Origin: Syntrophaceae bacterium
Lineage (GTDB): Bacteria; Desulfobacterota; Syntrophia; Syntrophales; UBA2192
Assembly (NCBI GenBank): GCA_013177795.1
Contig: JABLXY010000001.1
Span: forward strand, 372,001-436,000
Length of the DNA stretch: 64,000 nucleotides
Reading direction: 5' to 3'
Of the stretch, positions 25,520-34,644 are shown piece after piece. The position numbers and the translations under genes are program-made. The number at the start of each line of letters is the position of its first letter. The stretch's first letter is position 1. Under the pieces are notes generated by a model. That model saw only the letters and a program-made list of their open reading frames with translations, did not search any database and was not told the DNA's origin.

Positions 25520-26635
25520 TTGAAAACGGCGCTTGCCCTGGCGTATTTCTTCGGGTCCGTGCTCTTCGCGGTCGGCGCGCTCTGGCTCGGGTTCGTGCTG
25601 GCCCCGCCGGAGTACGCGCTGGACACCCGGGCACTCGCCCTCGAGGGGGGCCGGCTCGCGCGCCCGGATCTCCTTTTCCCGGGATGGACCGCACGGGAGC
25701 CCGTCCAGGCCCCGCCTGCCCTGGCGGGGTTGCGGGCCCGGAAAGACGGGACGCTGGCGGAGCTTCGGGTCCATGCCGATGACCGCGCCGCTGCAGCCGC
25801 CTTCAGGGACCTCGCGGAGGCGGCCTCGGCGGCTGCGGGCCCCCGTCAGGTCTCCGGGCCCGACCGCCTGGATTACACGGACACCGCAGGACGGCACATC
25901 GCCCTCCGGCGCATCGGGCACGTAATCCTCCGCGTGGAGGCCGACAGCGATGAGCGCATCGTGCAGGCCCTCCGGGAATCGGCCGTCCTGGTCCCCAACC
26001 CCGGGGCAAACCTCCTCACGGCGATTTTCCGCCGGGGCGAGCATCTGCCCGCCCTGCTTATCGTCATCCTGCTCTACGCGGCCCTGCAGCTTCGCCTCTG
26101 GAACCGGATCGGCAGCTGGGCCGCGGCGGTCCTCCCCGCCCCGGGGGCCGAACCGGTAAGCGAACCCGAGCTGCGACGCCGCCTCATGGCCCTCAACGAG
26201 CTGGACGCACCGCTGCGCGCGCAGGAGCGCAAGGACGGCACGATCGACGTGACCTGGCGCCTGGCCGACGCCAAATGGGCGGGCCTCATGACGTTGAGCG
26301 GGGTCCGCACCGTCGCGTCCATTCGTCTCCGGCTCTCCGAAAAGGAGAACGTATGCCGTGCCGTGGACATCGCGCGGTCGCTGCGGTACACGGCCGACGG
26401 CCCCAGGCTGGGCTTCTCCTTCGAGGGCTCCTTCTTCCGCGGCATCGTGCTGGGCCGCTGGGAATACGAGAAGCAGGTGGGGATCATCGTCCGGGACGGG
26501 CTGCCGACCGTCGGCACGGCCTACGAGTACACCTTTTCCCACGCCGAGCTGAAAAACCCCGTCGTCAACATCGTCGTCCAGGGCGGCTGGCAGTACAGGC
26601 CGGTCATGTTCATCTCCCGGGTCCTGGGAGGCTGA
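25520..26635 (+). CDS. Membrane protein of unknown function
   Basis: A 371-residue protein with an N-terminal membrane helix (LAYFFGSVLFAVGALWLGFVLA), a periplasmic domain, and a second helix near residue 185 (LPALLIVILLYAALQLRLW). The C-terminal 150 residues are probably cytoplasmic and beta-rich (WEYEKQVGIIVRDGLPTVG). The start is TTG, with GGGAG ten bases upstream. It follows the paralogue gene closely and may share its transcript. No family recognised. Confidence 0.55.
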   Translation: MKTALALAYFFGSVLFAVGALWLGFVLAPPEYALDTRALALEGGRLARPDLLFPGWTAREPVQAPPALAGLRARKDGTLAELRVHADDRAAAAAFRDLAEAASAAAGPRQVSGPDRLDYTDTAGRHIALRRIGHVILRVEADSDERIVQALRESAVLVPNPGANLLTAIFRRGEHLPALLIVILLYAALQLRLWNRIGSWAAAVLPAPGAEPVSEPELRRRLMALNELDAPLRAQERKDGTIDVTWRLADAKWAGLMTLSGVRTVASIRLRLSEKENVCRAVDIARSLRYTADGPRLGFSFEGSFFRGIVLGRWEYEKQVGIIVRDGLPTVGTAYEYTFSHAELKNPVVNIVVQGGWQYRPVMFISRVLGG

Positions 26636-26748
26636 CCGTACCCGTGAAAGAAGCCCCCGAACCAGCGATAAGACACATCTTTGCGGTGAGCCGCAGCCCG
26701 CGCGGGGAAGCCGGTTCCAACACTCCTTTCCCTCAATGCGCCCTCAAT

Positions 26749-26782
26749 CCCCCTCCCTCGACGGGAGGGGAGCAAGGGGAGG
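26749..26782. repeat. CCCTCCC...GGGAGGG intergenic palindrome
   Basis: CCCCCTCCC-TCGAC-GGGAGGGG followed by AGCAAGGGGAGGGTG. This almost matches the unit at 16151-16183. It lies in the 368-base gap 26636-27003, which otherwise contains no gene that I can see. Confidence 0.65.
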
Positions 26783-27003
26783 GTGAACGATCTCAAGCGC
26801 CAAACTCGTCACGCCTCAAGGCAGCGTGACCGTGCGGAGCGTCGTTTTGCCGTCGGTCCTGCGCCGCACGCCACGCAGTCAGGGTCTGACGGTGTTGGCT
26901 TCGGCATCGAAGATGCATGACGTCCGCTGCGGCCGCTCAAGTCCGGCCCCGCGCTGACGATACAGTATGAGAACGGGCAGCCGCCCGGTAAAGGAGATCC
27001 ATC

Positions 27004-27483
27004 ATGAGCAAAAACAGTCCGACCGCAGTCCTCGTTGCCCTGTGTTTCGCCGTGGCTCTCGCCTCCCCGGCGCTTGTCGCCGATGCAGCGGGGCCCGCGT
27101 CCAAAGACTACGAGAAGAAGATGCAGCCCCCGCCGCAATCCCCCGCCAACCCGAACCTGAAGGCATGGATGGATGCCCAGAAGAACCCCAATCAGCCTGC
27201 AAAGCCTGCCCAAAGCCAGCCGATGGACCAGATCGGATCGAAGCTGCCCCCCAGACCCCCGGCGGCGCCCCAGCAGGCCGTGAAACCCGTCGCCGCGCCC
27301 GGCAAGCCCCCGGCACTTCAACAGGTCACCGGGCAGAACACGCAGCGCCCGGGCACCCCGCCCCAGGATCCGAAGAAGAATGCAACCTACGTCGGCAAGG
27401 TCAACACCGCGCCCGGCACACCGTCCTCGGCAAAGAAGCCCGAAGCGGGCTACAACGCGACGAAAGACCTCCTTGGACGATAG
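27004..27483 (+). CDS. Proline-rich secreted protein
   Basis: A 159-residue protein with a signal peptide (LVALCFAVALASPALVADA). The rest is low-complexity, rich in Pro, Lys, Gln and Asn (QNPNQPAKPAQSQPMDQ type), with no fold apparent. It resembles the Pro-rich halves of the proteins at 22326 and 24215, though not enough to call it a paralogue. AAAGGAGATCC precedes the ATG. Confidence 0.6.
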   Translation: MSKNSPTAVLVALCFAVALASPALVADAAGPASKDYEKKMQPPPQSPANPNLKAWMDAQKNPNQPAKPAQSQPMDQIGSKLPPRPPAAPQQAVKPVAAPGKPPALQQVTGQNTQRPGTPPQDPKKNATYVGKVNTAPGTPSSAKKPEAGYNATKDLLGR

Positions 27484-27609
27484 TCCCTTGGGATATGCCC
27501 GCTGCACGGAACCGTCCAGCCCCCGGGGCCGACAGCCCCGGGTGGGGGTTATGCCCCTCTTTCCGGAATCCCCGGGCCCGCACGCACGTTAGAAACCCGC
27601 TGATGTTGC

Positions 27610-27639
27610 TTGACATTTCGTTTTGTTCCTTTTAATAAT
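27610..27639 (+). promoter_or_regulatory. Sigma70-type promoter of candidate sRNA copy 1
   Basis: TTGACA (27610-27615) is followed at 18 bases by AATAAT (27634-27639). It ends directly before the 132-bp repeated sequence. The flanking sequence differs from that at 36238, yet both copies have a good promoter at the same place. Upstream, the gap 27484-27609 holds only a GC-rich hairpin near 27,525-27,547. Confidence 0.65.
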
Positions 27640-27640
27640 C

Positions 27641-27773
27641 GCCCCGAGGGGAAAGCGGAGCGACGAAGGAGAGGTAAGCGGGGACGGCACTCTGTTTTCC
27701 GGGGGGAGTCTTGAAATACTGTGCGGGACCATAAGCCCGATGCAGGAGCGGAAGCTCTGCGTCGGGCTTTTTT
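27641..27773 (+). ncRNA. Candidate small RNA, copy 1
   Basis: This sequence of about 132 bases recurs at 36271-36402 with about 93% identity and no gaps. It starts where the promoter at 27610 would begin transcription and ends in a Rho-independent terminator. A CCCCG...CGGGG pairing near the 5' end is kept in both copies. It has several GGA motifs in unpaired-looking stretches, as in CsrA/RsmA-binding RNAs, though this is only a resemblance. It contains no convincing reading frame. The truncated hsdM begins about 65 bases downstream. Confidence 0.6.
27734..27773 (+). terminator. Intrinsic terminator of sRNA copy 1
   Basis: AGCCCGA(T)GCAG then GAGC-GGAA-GCTC then TGCGTCGGGCT and a run of six or more T. 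The copy at 36363 differs by C to T, changing a G-C pair to G-U, so the stem is kept. Confidence 0.85.
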
Positions 27774-27836
27774 CATTCACCGGGGCAACCTGAAACGTGA
27801 CCGAAAATTCACGGACAAAGGGGCGAAAGAAACACT

Positions 27837-28772
27837 ATGGCGAGGACGAAAAAGAAAAAGGACGAAAACAACAACAAGACGGGCGCCAACGTCGGCTACG
27901 AGGCCGAGCTCTGGAAGATGGCCGATGCCCTCCGGGGCAGTATGGATGCGGCCGAATACAAGCATGTCGTCCTCGGTCTTCTCTTCCTCAAGTACATCTC
28001 CGACGCCTTCGAGGAGCAGCATGCCCTGCTGGAGGCCGAAAAGGACCAGGGGGCAGACCCCGAGGACCCGGACGAGTACCGGGCCGTCAATGTCTTTTGG
28101 GTGCCGCCCGAGGCCCGGTGGTGCCATCTCAAGGCCAGCGCCAAGCAACCCACGGTAGGCCAGCTCGTCGATGACGCCATGGCCGCCATCGAGAGGGACA
28201 ACCCCTCCCTTAAGGCGGTCTTGCCCAAGGAATACGGCCGCCCGGTTGTCGACAAGCAGCGCCTGGGTCAGCTCATCGACCTCATCAGCAACATCAAGGT
28301 CGGCGATGAGGAGGCTCGCTCCAAGGACGTGCTGGGCCGGGTTTACGAGTATTTCCTTTCTCAGTTCGCCAGCGCCGAGGGCAAGAAGGGCGGCGAGTTC
28401 TACACGCCCCGCTGTGTGGTCAAGCTGCTCGTCGAGATGATCGAACCCTACCGGGGGCGGGTGTACGACCCCTGCTGCGGCTCCTCGGGCATGTTCGTGC
28501 AGTCCGTCGAGTTCATCCGCGCCCATGCCGGGAAAAACGGAAACGCCGGCCGGGCGGTTTCGAACATCTCCATCTTCGGCCAGGAATCGAACTACACCAC
28601 CTGGAGACTGGCGAAGATGAACCTCGCCATCCGGGGCATCGAGAGCAGGATCAAGCACGGCGACAGCTGCTACAACGACCGACACCCGGACCACAAGACC
28701 GACTTTATCCTAGCCAATCCTCCCTTCAACAGCACAGTGAAAGGGAAGATGTGGGAGAGCGTGTCATGCTGA
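27837..28772 (+). pseudogene. hsdM: Truncated type I restriction methylase HsdM
   Basis: The 311 residues match the N-terminal helical domain of HsdM ([35 protein letters not shown]) and the methylase core: [15 protein letters not shown], motif [14 protein letters not shown], and NPPFN (catalytic motif IV). The frame then ends about a dozen residues later. Normal HsdM is near 500 residues and needs the part after NPPF. No hsdS or hsdR is visible. GC content and codon use change sharply at about 28,745, where the next gene begins. The methylase is therefore probably dead, cut by recombination. Confidence 0.85.
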
Positions 28773-30901
28773 TGACAGTGTCAGAGTTTCGCAAAACTAT
28801 AAAAGAAAATCGAGCGCGACTTATAGAGGCCCTTGCTACCGCAACAGGACGTGGCGGCAAGGAAGAACGTGAGGCTTGGGAATCGTCTCTGCCTGCGCTT
28901 GCGAACGTTTTGGAGGAGCCTGAGTTTGGTCCTCTTCACCTATACATCGCTGGCCACGGATACCTTGCCCTCGAATACCAACTACCCGCCGCATCTTCAT
29001 GGTGCGACGTCGTGTTGCTCGGCCGAAGTAACTCGGGACCTTCCGTGGTAATTATCGAGCTTAAGCATTGGATCACACGCGGTGATCATCCGGGTCCAGT
29101 TGAGGGGCTGATGGAGCGTGGGGGTAGTCTAGTTCTTCATCCATCGGAGCAGGTACAAGGTTACGCCGAGTATTGCAGGAGATTCCATTCTAGTGTTCAG
29201 GATGAGCGAGCGAACGTACGTGGGTGCGTTCTCTTCACGCGAGAGTATTTCGCAGACCGCTACGCAGAGCCTCCCAATGATGCGCTAGTGCGGAAGTACC
29301 CCTTCTTTACACTGAACCCGAAAGTCATTCGGGAGGCCTGGCCAGCCTATCTTGCCGATTGCCTCACATCAGCCGACGAGCAATTCGCCCGCGCCTTCGT
29401 AGGCGGGCGCTACAAGCAGGAACGCGGATTTGTTCGCCAGGTCGGCGCTTTGATCCGCGATCGCACGGACACCCCATTCGTACTTCTCGATCACCAGCGT
29501 AGCGCATTCGCTCTTGTACGGGCCCGTCTTGAAGAATCGGTATTCAACTGCGGGATACCACGTAAGCAGGTCCTCGTAATCCAAGGGCCACCTGGTTCCG
29601 GCAAGTCTGTGCTTGCCGCTCACATCTGGTCGGCTCTGGTCACCGACGACCGGCTGCCAGAGGGCTCTGTGGTGCTGACGACGACTTCAACAGCACAGAC
29701 TAGCAACTGGACAAAACTTTTCCAGACCGCTAGCAGCACCCGTGCTGCCGCCGGCCTTGTCAAGCGAGCCGCGAGCTATGTTCCGGCAACGACGCAGACG
29801 ATAGGGCACCTACGACGCAGACATGGTGAGAACTTTGCAACCGATCCCGCGTGTTGGCGTAAAAATGTGAAACTCCTGAACGATTGGGGCGTGCCATTCC
29901 AGGATGGCGCGAAAGACGAACAATATCTAGTCTCTATTGTAGATGAGGCGCACGCTCTTATTAATCCTGAGCATCCCGAAGGCCGTGGCCAGTTTGGCTT
30001 TGCACCCACCCTTGGGCCGCTCGCTTGGCACATAATACGGTGCTCAACTGTCTCAATTTTCCTCCTCGATGAAGAACAAGGCTTCCGTGACCGCGAGAAC
30101 ACCACGATCGACGACATCCGCCTCTGGGCTGAAGAGTTAGGCGCCAACGTAGTGGAGCCCATCTCGCTTGCAGGCGCGCAGTTTCGCTGCGCCGGCTCTG
30201 CCGACTTCGTCACTTGGGTCGAGAGACTCCTTAAGGGGTGTCCTGCGAATGAGCTGGCTGACCTCGCCGCAAAATGGCGCCGCTTCTTCGACGTCCGTAT
30301 CATCGAGACGCCAGCCGGATTGGAACAGGCGCTTCGAGACAAAGCTGGAGATGGCAACACTGTCCGGCTGCTTGCGAGCTACGCTCGCGAGTGGAAGACA
30401 AAAGGTGCGGCGCGACCACACGCTTTACCAAAGGAGCAGCAAGACTTCCACGAGCCCTATGTGGATGAATCGGGAAACCGTAAGTACTGGTGCAAGGTCT
30501 GGAATTTCATTCCACGAAATGGCAGCGACTACACCTGGTTCATCCAAGCACCCCAAGGAAGCCCCATGCATCAGGATCAGCTTTGCGAAGTCGGCTGCCC
30601 GTATGCTGTGCGCGGTTTTGACTTCGACTACATCGGCGTGCTTTGGCTGAGCGATCTTGTCTGGCGTGCGGGCCGCTGGCATCCGGATCCGGCACATGTT
30701 CACGACACTGGACTCGACCGAAGCGTTCGTGCAGCTCGAAAAGAAAAGACGCCCAGACAAGCGCACGAGATGTTGCGCGCCGCGCTTGCGCAAGCATACC
30801 GTATACTGCTCACCCGCGGGATGAATGGGTGCTATCTTTGGTTCGAAGACGCCGAGACATGTGCCCATGTCCGTCAGTGTCTCGGGCTTACAGGCAATTG
30901 A
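28766..30901 (+). CDS. PD-(D/E)xK-like nuclease/DUF2075 helicase fusion
   Basis: A 711-residue protein. Residues about 60-100 read [16 protein letters not shown] ... [10 protein letters not shown], the D...ExK pattern of a nuclease-related domain. The rest is a P-loop NTPase of the DUF2075 (Schlafen-associated helicase) type: Walker A GPPGSGKS (near residue 273), Walker [10 protein letters not shown] (near 391), [22 protein letters not shown], and the C-terminal [16 protein letters not shown]. It has lower GC than the hsdM fragment it interrupts and overlaps its stop by 7 bases. It may be a stand-alone defence nuclease-helicase. The ATG used follows GGGAGAG; a GTG at 28751 is also possible. 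Confidence 0.78.
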   Translation: MLMTVSEFRKTIKENRARLIEALATATGRGGKEEREAWESSLPALANVLEEPEFGPLHLYIAGHGYLALEYQLPAASSWCDVVLLGRSNSGPSVVIIELKHWITRGDHPGPVEGLMERGGSLVLHPSEQVQGYAEYCRRFHSSVQDERANVRGCVLFTREYFADRYAEPPNDALVRKYPFFTLNPKVIREAWPAYLADCLTSADEQFARAFVGGRYKQERGFVRQVGALIRDRTDTPFVLLDHQRSAFALVRARLEESVFNCGIPRKQVLVIQGPPGSGKSVLAAHIWSALVTDDRLPEGSVVLTTTSTAQTSNWTKLFQTASSTRAAAGLVKRAASYVPATTQTIGHLRRRHGENFATDPACWRKNVKLLNDWGVPFQDGAKDEQYLVSIVDEAHALINPEHPEGRGQFGFAPTLGPLAWHIIRCSTVSIFLLDEEQGFRDRENTTIDDIRLWAEELGANVVEPISLAGAQFRCAGSADFVTWVERLLKGCPANELADLAAKWRRFFDVRIIETPAGLEQALRDKAGDGNTVRLLASYAREWKTKGAARPHALPKEQQDFHEPYVDESGNRKYWCKVWNFIPRNGSDYTWFIQAPQGSPMHQDQLCEVGCPYAVRGFDFDYIGVLWLSDLVWRAGRWHPDPAHVHDTGLDRSVRAARKEKTPRQAHEMLRAALAQAYRILLTRGMNGCYLWFEDAETCAHVRQCLGLTGN

Positions 30902-31203
30902 GCATATGCATAGAATCAGGTCAGGCCTGATTATTGACTACAGGCACATGCTAGCCGAGAGCGGCGCGGTTCGAAGCGTGAAGAAATCAGGCGCAAGCTG
31001 GCAATACCATATGCAAGATCATACAGAAAAGCCTTGCTTCTTTCTATGAATGCGGGAGCCTTTCAAAAGGAAGCCCCCGAGTCATAATAGGATATCAATT
31101 TTGCCTTCATGCCAGAAAATTGCATGATTCCTGCGGCGGAAATCGAACAGGCCGATATCCTCTGCCCGAATCAATAGCGGCATAGCACACATTCAAATTG
31201 ACG

Positions 31204-32100
31204 ATGACGCTTGACCGGAGAATCCGTTTGGCGGCATTCCGCTGGCTTGGCGAACAGGTCAGCATTCACGGCGACGTATTGCCGCGCAGGCTGCTTGAAA
31301 AGGGCTTCGAGTTTGAAGGAACGCGGATCGCGCTGATCTCACCCCAGGGAATCTTCAGGCCCCGCGGTATGGACTACCCCCTGACCATCACGACGGCCCC
31401 GGAAGGCCCCTACGACGATTCGTTCAGCCCCGACGGGTATGTTCGCTACCGCTATCGAGGAACGGACCCGTACCACCGCGACAACGTCGGCCTGAGAGAG
31501 GCCCATCGACAGCGTATCCCCCTCATCTACTTCCACGGTGTCGTTCCCGGAAAGTACCTCGCCACGTGGCCTGTCTACGTGATCGACGACGACCCCGCCG
31601 GGCTTACCTTCACGGTGGCCGTCGACGTCTTGCCGGAAGCTGCTCGCAACTGTTCATACCCCGAACCCGAAGAAGACGTCTTGCGTCGCCGGTACATCAC
31701 TTCAGAAATCCGGATCCGGCTGCATCAGCGAGGATTCCGGGAGAAGGTGATCGCCGCTTACCGTTCGCAATGCGCCTTTTGCAAACTGCGGTATGGGGAA
31801 CTTCTGGACGCCGCCCACATCATTCCGGACAACGAGCCCGACAGCCTCCCGACCATCGACAACGGCATGGCCCTGTGCAAGCTCCACCATGCCGCATTCG
31901 ACAGCTTCCTGGTCGGTGTCGACCCGGATTTTCGGATTCACGTCCGGCCGGATGTTCTCAAAGAGGAGGATGGCCCCATGCTCGTGTACGGGCTCAAGGA
32001 ATTGCATAGGGCCCGTATTATCCTGCCACGCTTCGAGTCGCAATGGCCCAATCGGGATTATCTGGACAGGAGATACCAGCGCTTCACGGCATACGCTTAA
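31204..32100 (+). CDS. HNH endonuclease with N-terminal reader-like domain
   Basis: A 298-residue protein. The HNH/McrA-like nuclease is near residue 190: CAFCKLRYGELLDAAHIIPDNEP, then IDNGMALCKLHHAAFD, with paired cysteines for a structural zinc. The N-terminal half (IALISPQGIFRPRGMDYPLTI, PLIYFHGVVPGKYLATWPVYVI) looks like a beta-barrel of the type used to read modified DNA bases in type IV restriction enzymes; this is inferred from layout only. The upstream 300 bases (30902-31203) contain no other gene. Confidence 0.75.
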   Translation: MTLDRRIRLAAFRWLGEQVSIHGDVLPRRLLEKGFEFEGTRIALISPQGIFRPRGMDYPLTITTAPEGPYDDSFSPDGYVRYRYRGTDPYHRDNVGLREAHRQRIPLIYFHGVVPGKYLATWPVYVIDDDPAGLTFTVAVDVLPEAARNCSYPEPEEDVLRRRYITSEIRIRLHQRGFREKVIAAYRSQCAFCKLRYGELLDAAHIIPDNEPDSLPTIDNGMALCKLHHAAFDSFLVGVDPDFRIHVRPDVLKEEDGPMLVYGLKELHRARIILPRFESQWPNRDYLDRRYQRFTAYA

Positions 32101-32128
32101 AGAACGCTTGCACACCGATGGAGGTTGC

Positions 32129-33043
32129 ATGAGGACTTTCATTGGCATCACGGACTTGGACTGGTATGAATTTCTCGCCTCCAGGCAGGGGGTGGACGAA
32201 GTCAATTTCTGGCAGCCCAGCGCCTCGACAACCTTTCAGGCACTCTCACCCGGCGAGCCTTTCCTCTTCAAACTGCATAGCCCGAACCACTTCATTGTCG
32301 GAGGCGGATTCTTCGCTCACTACACCCGACTGCCGGTCAGCCTTGCCTGGAGCGCTTTCGAGGAAAAGAACGGGGCACGATCGCTTGCCGAGATGCGCCG
32401 GCGAATTGAGAAGTACCGCCGGACACAGCCCGACAGGGGCGCGGACTACGAAATCGGATGCGTCCTCCTGGAGCAGCCTTTCTTTTTCAGTCAATATGAT
32501 TGGATACCGGCGCCTGCGGATTGGAGCGCCAATATCGTGAGGGGCAAGGGCTATGATACAAAGATGGGGGAAGGCAGGCGGATTTGGGATGCTATCTGCC
32601 TGAAACTCAGTCTTTCCGCCACGCCCATAATCGAAGACGAACGTGCCCGTTACGGCGCGCCGACGGTCATCACCCCCCGACTGGGACAGGGCAGCTTCCG
32701 TGTCATCGTCACGGACGCCTACGGCCGGCGTTGCGCCGTGACAAGCGAGAAAACACTGCCCGCCCTGGAGGCCGCTCATATCAAACCATATACGGAAAGC
32801 GGCCCGCATGACGTGCGGAATGGCATTCTTTTTCGCTCGGACATTCACAGGCTCTTCGATAAGGGCTATGTGACCGTCTCGGAGGACTATCGGTTCGAGG
32901 TGAGCGGGCGAATCAAGGAGGAATTCGAGAACGGTCGCGATTATTATGCGCTGCACGGGCATCGTATCCTGTTGCCTCGTGAATCGCAATTATGGCCCCA
33001 GAAGGACTACATCCGATGGCACCAGGAGAATGTCTTTAGGTGA
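32129..33043 (+). CDS. HNH endonuclease with EVE-like N-terminus
   Basis: A 304-residue protein, 28 bases after the previous HNH gene. The N-terminus (FIGITDLDWYEFL ... GEPFLFKLHSPNHFIVGGGFF ... NGARSLAEMRRRIEKYR) resembles the EVE/PUA-like fold that recognises modified bases. The C-terminus is an HNH_2 nuclease: CAVTSEKTLPALEAAHIKPY, GPHDVRNGILFRSDIHRLFDKGYVTV. GGAGG precedes the ATG. The pair looks like a modification-dependent restriction unit. Confidence 0.8.
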   Translation: MRTFIGITDLDWYEFLASRQGVDEVNFWQPSASTTFQALSPGEPFLFKLHSPNHFIVGGGFFAHYTRLPVSLAWSAFEEKNGARSLAEMRRRIEKYRRTQPDRGADYEIGCVLLEQPFFFSQYDWIPAPADWSANIVRGKGYDTKMGEGRRIWDAICLKLSLSATPIIEDERARYGAPTVITPRLGQGSFRVIVTDAYGRRCAVTSEKTLPALEAAHIKPYTESGPHDVRNGILFRSDIHRLFDKGYVTVSEDYRFEVSGRIKEEFENGRDYYALHGHRILLPRESQLWPQKDYIRWHQENVFR

Positions 33044-33115
33044 TGCAATCCAACGACGTGAGGACCGAGGTTTTTTGCTTATTTTTCGGCTGATCAGCGA
33101 TGGGAGAATCCCGAC

Positions 33116-33409
33116 ATGACTATTGCCACTGAGATCAAGAGGCTCATTGGGTCGTGGAAAAGATTCGACACCCTTGGGGGAAAGAGCTTTTTTGAGGCGA
33201 GAGTTTCAGGGAATCAGCTCCTCATTCGTACTGCCTCTGGAAGGGAGTATTCTGTATCTGAAGATCTAATCGAAATGACTGCAAAGAGATTCGAGACTCT
33301 TCCAACAGATCGCAAATTTCGCACGGGCGAATATACCGATCCGAAATGGAAAGCTTGTCCCCATAGAATTCTGTGCCCATACATAGCTCGTCTGCTTAAG
33401 GAAATATAG
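33116..33409 (+). CDS. Small protein of unknown function
   Basis: A 97-residue protein (IKRLIGSWKRFDTLGGKSFFEARVSGNQLLIRTASG-like start, split by a beta-hairpin) with two cysteines near the end (CPHRILCPY). It has lower GC than its neighbours and no recognised family. It stands alone between the second HNH gene and a 69-residue gene. Confidence 0.45.
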   Translation: MTIATEIKRLIGSWKRFDTLGGKSFFEARVSGNQLLIRTASGREYSVSEDLIEMTAKRFETLPTDRKFRTGEYTDPKWKACPHRILCPYIARLLKEI

Positions 33410-33466
33410 ACAGTGTCGTCCTAACGCTTTCGGGATTTACGGCGGACGCCGCGGAGGGAATTAACC

Positions 33467-33676
33467 ATGGCCACATACCGTCAGATCCAAGAAGATATTC
33501 GCAGGCATCACGGTCGGACGGTCAAGACCTGTTGGATCGCCCATGTAAAGGAAATGAACGGCCTGCGCCCGCGCATGGCACCCAATCGAATCAGCATACG
33601 AGATAGGAAGGTGCCATGCCCACCGGAGATCCGGCCGATCATCGAAGAATCAATGCGACGACTCGGCCTTCTTTAA
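33467..33676 (+). CDS. Small conserved-looking protein (69 residues)
   Basis: The sequence MATYRQIQEDIRRHHG, KTCWIAHVKEMNGL, APNRIS and CPPEIRPIIEESMRRLG looks like a widespread small protein that often sits next to restriction or toxin genes. I cannot name its function. It probably folds as a short helix-rich unit with two conserved cysteines. Confidence 0.6.
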   Translation: MATYRQIQEDIRRHHGRTVKTCWIAHVKEMNGLRPRMAPNRISIRDRKVPCPPEIRPIIEESMRRLGLL

Positions 33677-33714
33677 ACAGTTCTTCCCTTTCGCTTCGCC
33701 CAATGAACTGAGAT

Positions 33715-34506
33715 ATGCGCGACCGTATCAGAGGCATACTGTTCGGTCTTGCAGCGGGGGACCGGATCGGGGGTCCCACGCGGATGGCCCTCGAGCTTGC
33801 GGAGAGCCTGATTGGCTGCAATGCCTTCGATCTGCAGGATATTTCGGGACGATACCTGAACTGGTGGCGGATGGGCGGTTTCGACACCGGCCCCACCGCG
33901 GCACGCGTCTTTGAACTGGCCTCGTCCGGGCTCTCGTTTGAGCAGGCTGCAACTCAAGTGCATCGCGAATCCAGCGGCTGTACGGCGGGTTGCAACCCTG
34001 CCCACAGGTGCGCTTCCATCGCCATGGCTGCGTTCATACCGGATGCGCTTGTGGGCACGAACGCTCAAAAGGAGGCGATGCTGACGCACCGCCATCCCCT
34101 GGCGGGCGACGTCGCCGCGGCCGTTGCGTCCCTCTGCCGCGCATTCATCCGCGGCCTGCCCTGGCCCGCGGCCATTGCGTTTGCCTCAGGTGGGCGGCTG
34201 CCCGAAACACAGCGGGCCCTTGGCGCAAGAGATTCAGATGGTCTGTCTGCCGGTGGCTATGCGCCGGTGGTCCTTCGGGCCGCAGTCTTTTTCCTGCACG
34301 ATTCGCCGTCGTTCAGCGCGGCTTTGGATCGTGCGATGGCTTTCGCCGGCCCATCCAACTACTGTCCTGTCCTCGTGGGCTGCATCGGCGGGGCGAAATG
34401 GGGCCGAACGGCGATACCGGACTCGGTCCTGCCTGACGATGGGGCGCTGTTGGAACGAATCAGCAAGGCGGCCTCTGCTCTGGGCAAAGCATGGGGTCGG
34501 GCCTGA
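33715..34506 (+). CDS. ADP-ribosylglycohydrolase family (DraG-like) protein
   Basis: A 263-residue protein of the DraG fold. It begins IRGILFGLAAGDRIGGPTRMALE, where GD(A/R)xG is the first metal-binding motif, and includes WWRMGGFDTGPTAA, CASIAMAAFIPDAL and NYCPVLVGCIGGAKWG. Enzymes of this family remove ADP-ribose from proteins or small molecules. GDRIGGP departs from the common GDALGxxxE, so full metal binding is uncertain. Its role in this defence-rich region is unknown; removal of phage- or toxin-derived ADP-ribose is one guess. Confidence 0.72.
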   Translation: MRDRIRGILFGLAAGDRIGGPTRMALELAESLIGCNAFDLQDISGRYLNWWRMGGFDTGPTAARVFELASSGLSFEQAATQVHRESSGCTAGCNPAHRCASIAMAAFIPDALVGTNAQKEAMLTHRHPLAGDVAAAVASLCRAFIRGLPWPAAIAFASGGRLPETQRALGARDSDGLSAGGYAPVVLRAAVFFLHDSPSFSAALDRAMAFAGPSNYCPVLVGCIGGAKWGRTAIPDSVLPDDGALLERISKAASALGKAWGRA

Positions 34507-34597
34507 TGGTTGACTTCAGGCGTGCACGGGCCGAATACGGTGAGGCTCGGGGCGGCAGGGGAAAGGAGTCCGGACGGCTCGACCAATTTGCACGTTC

Positions 34598-34625
34598 ATA
34601 CAAAAAAGTCTTGACTTTTTTGTAT
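34598..34625. promoter_or_regulatory. 28-bp perfect palindrome upstream of the DUF4143 ATPase
   Basis: Arms ATACAAAAAAGTC and GACTTTTTTGTAT are separated by TT. The right half contains TTGAC, usable as a -35 box, and the ATPase start is 20 bases downstream. It is far more AT-rich than its surroundings and looks like an operator for autoregulation, or a recombination/insertion scar. Confidence 0.6.
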
Positions 34626-34644
34626 ATGGATGCAATCTGGCCAT

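Noticed and set aside
27837-28772. A working type I restriction system
   Set aside because: HsdM stops just after NPPF, and no specificity or restriction subunit lies within the window.
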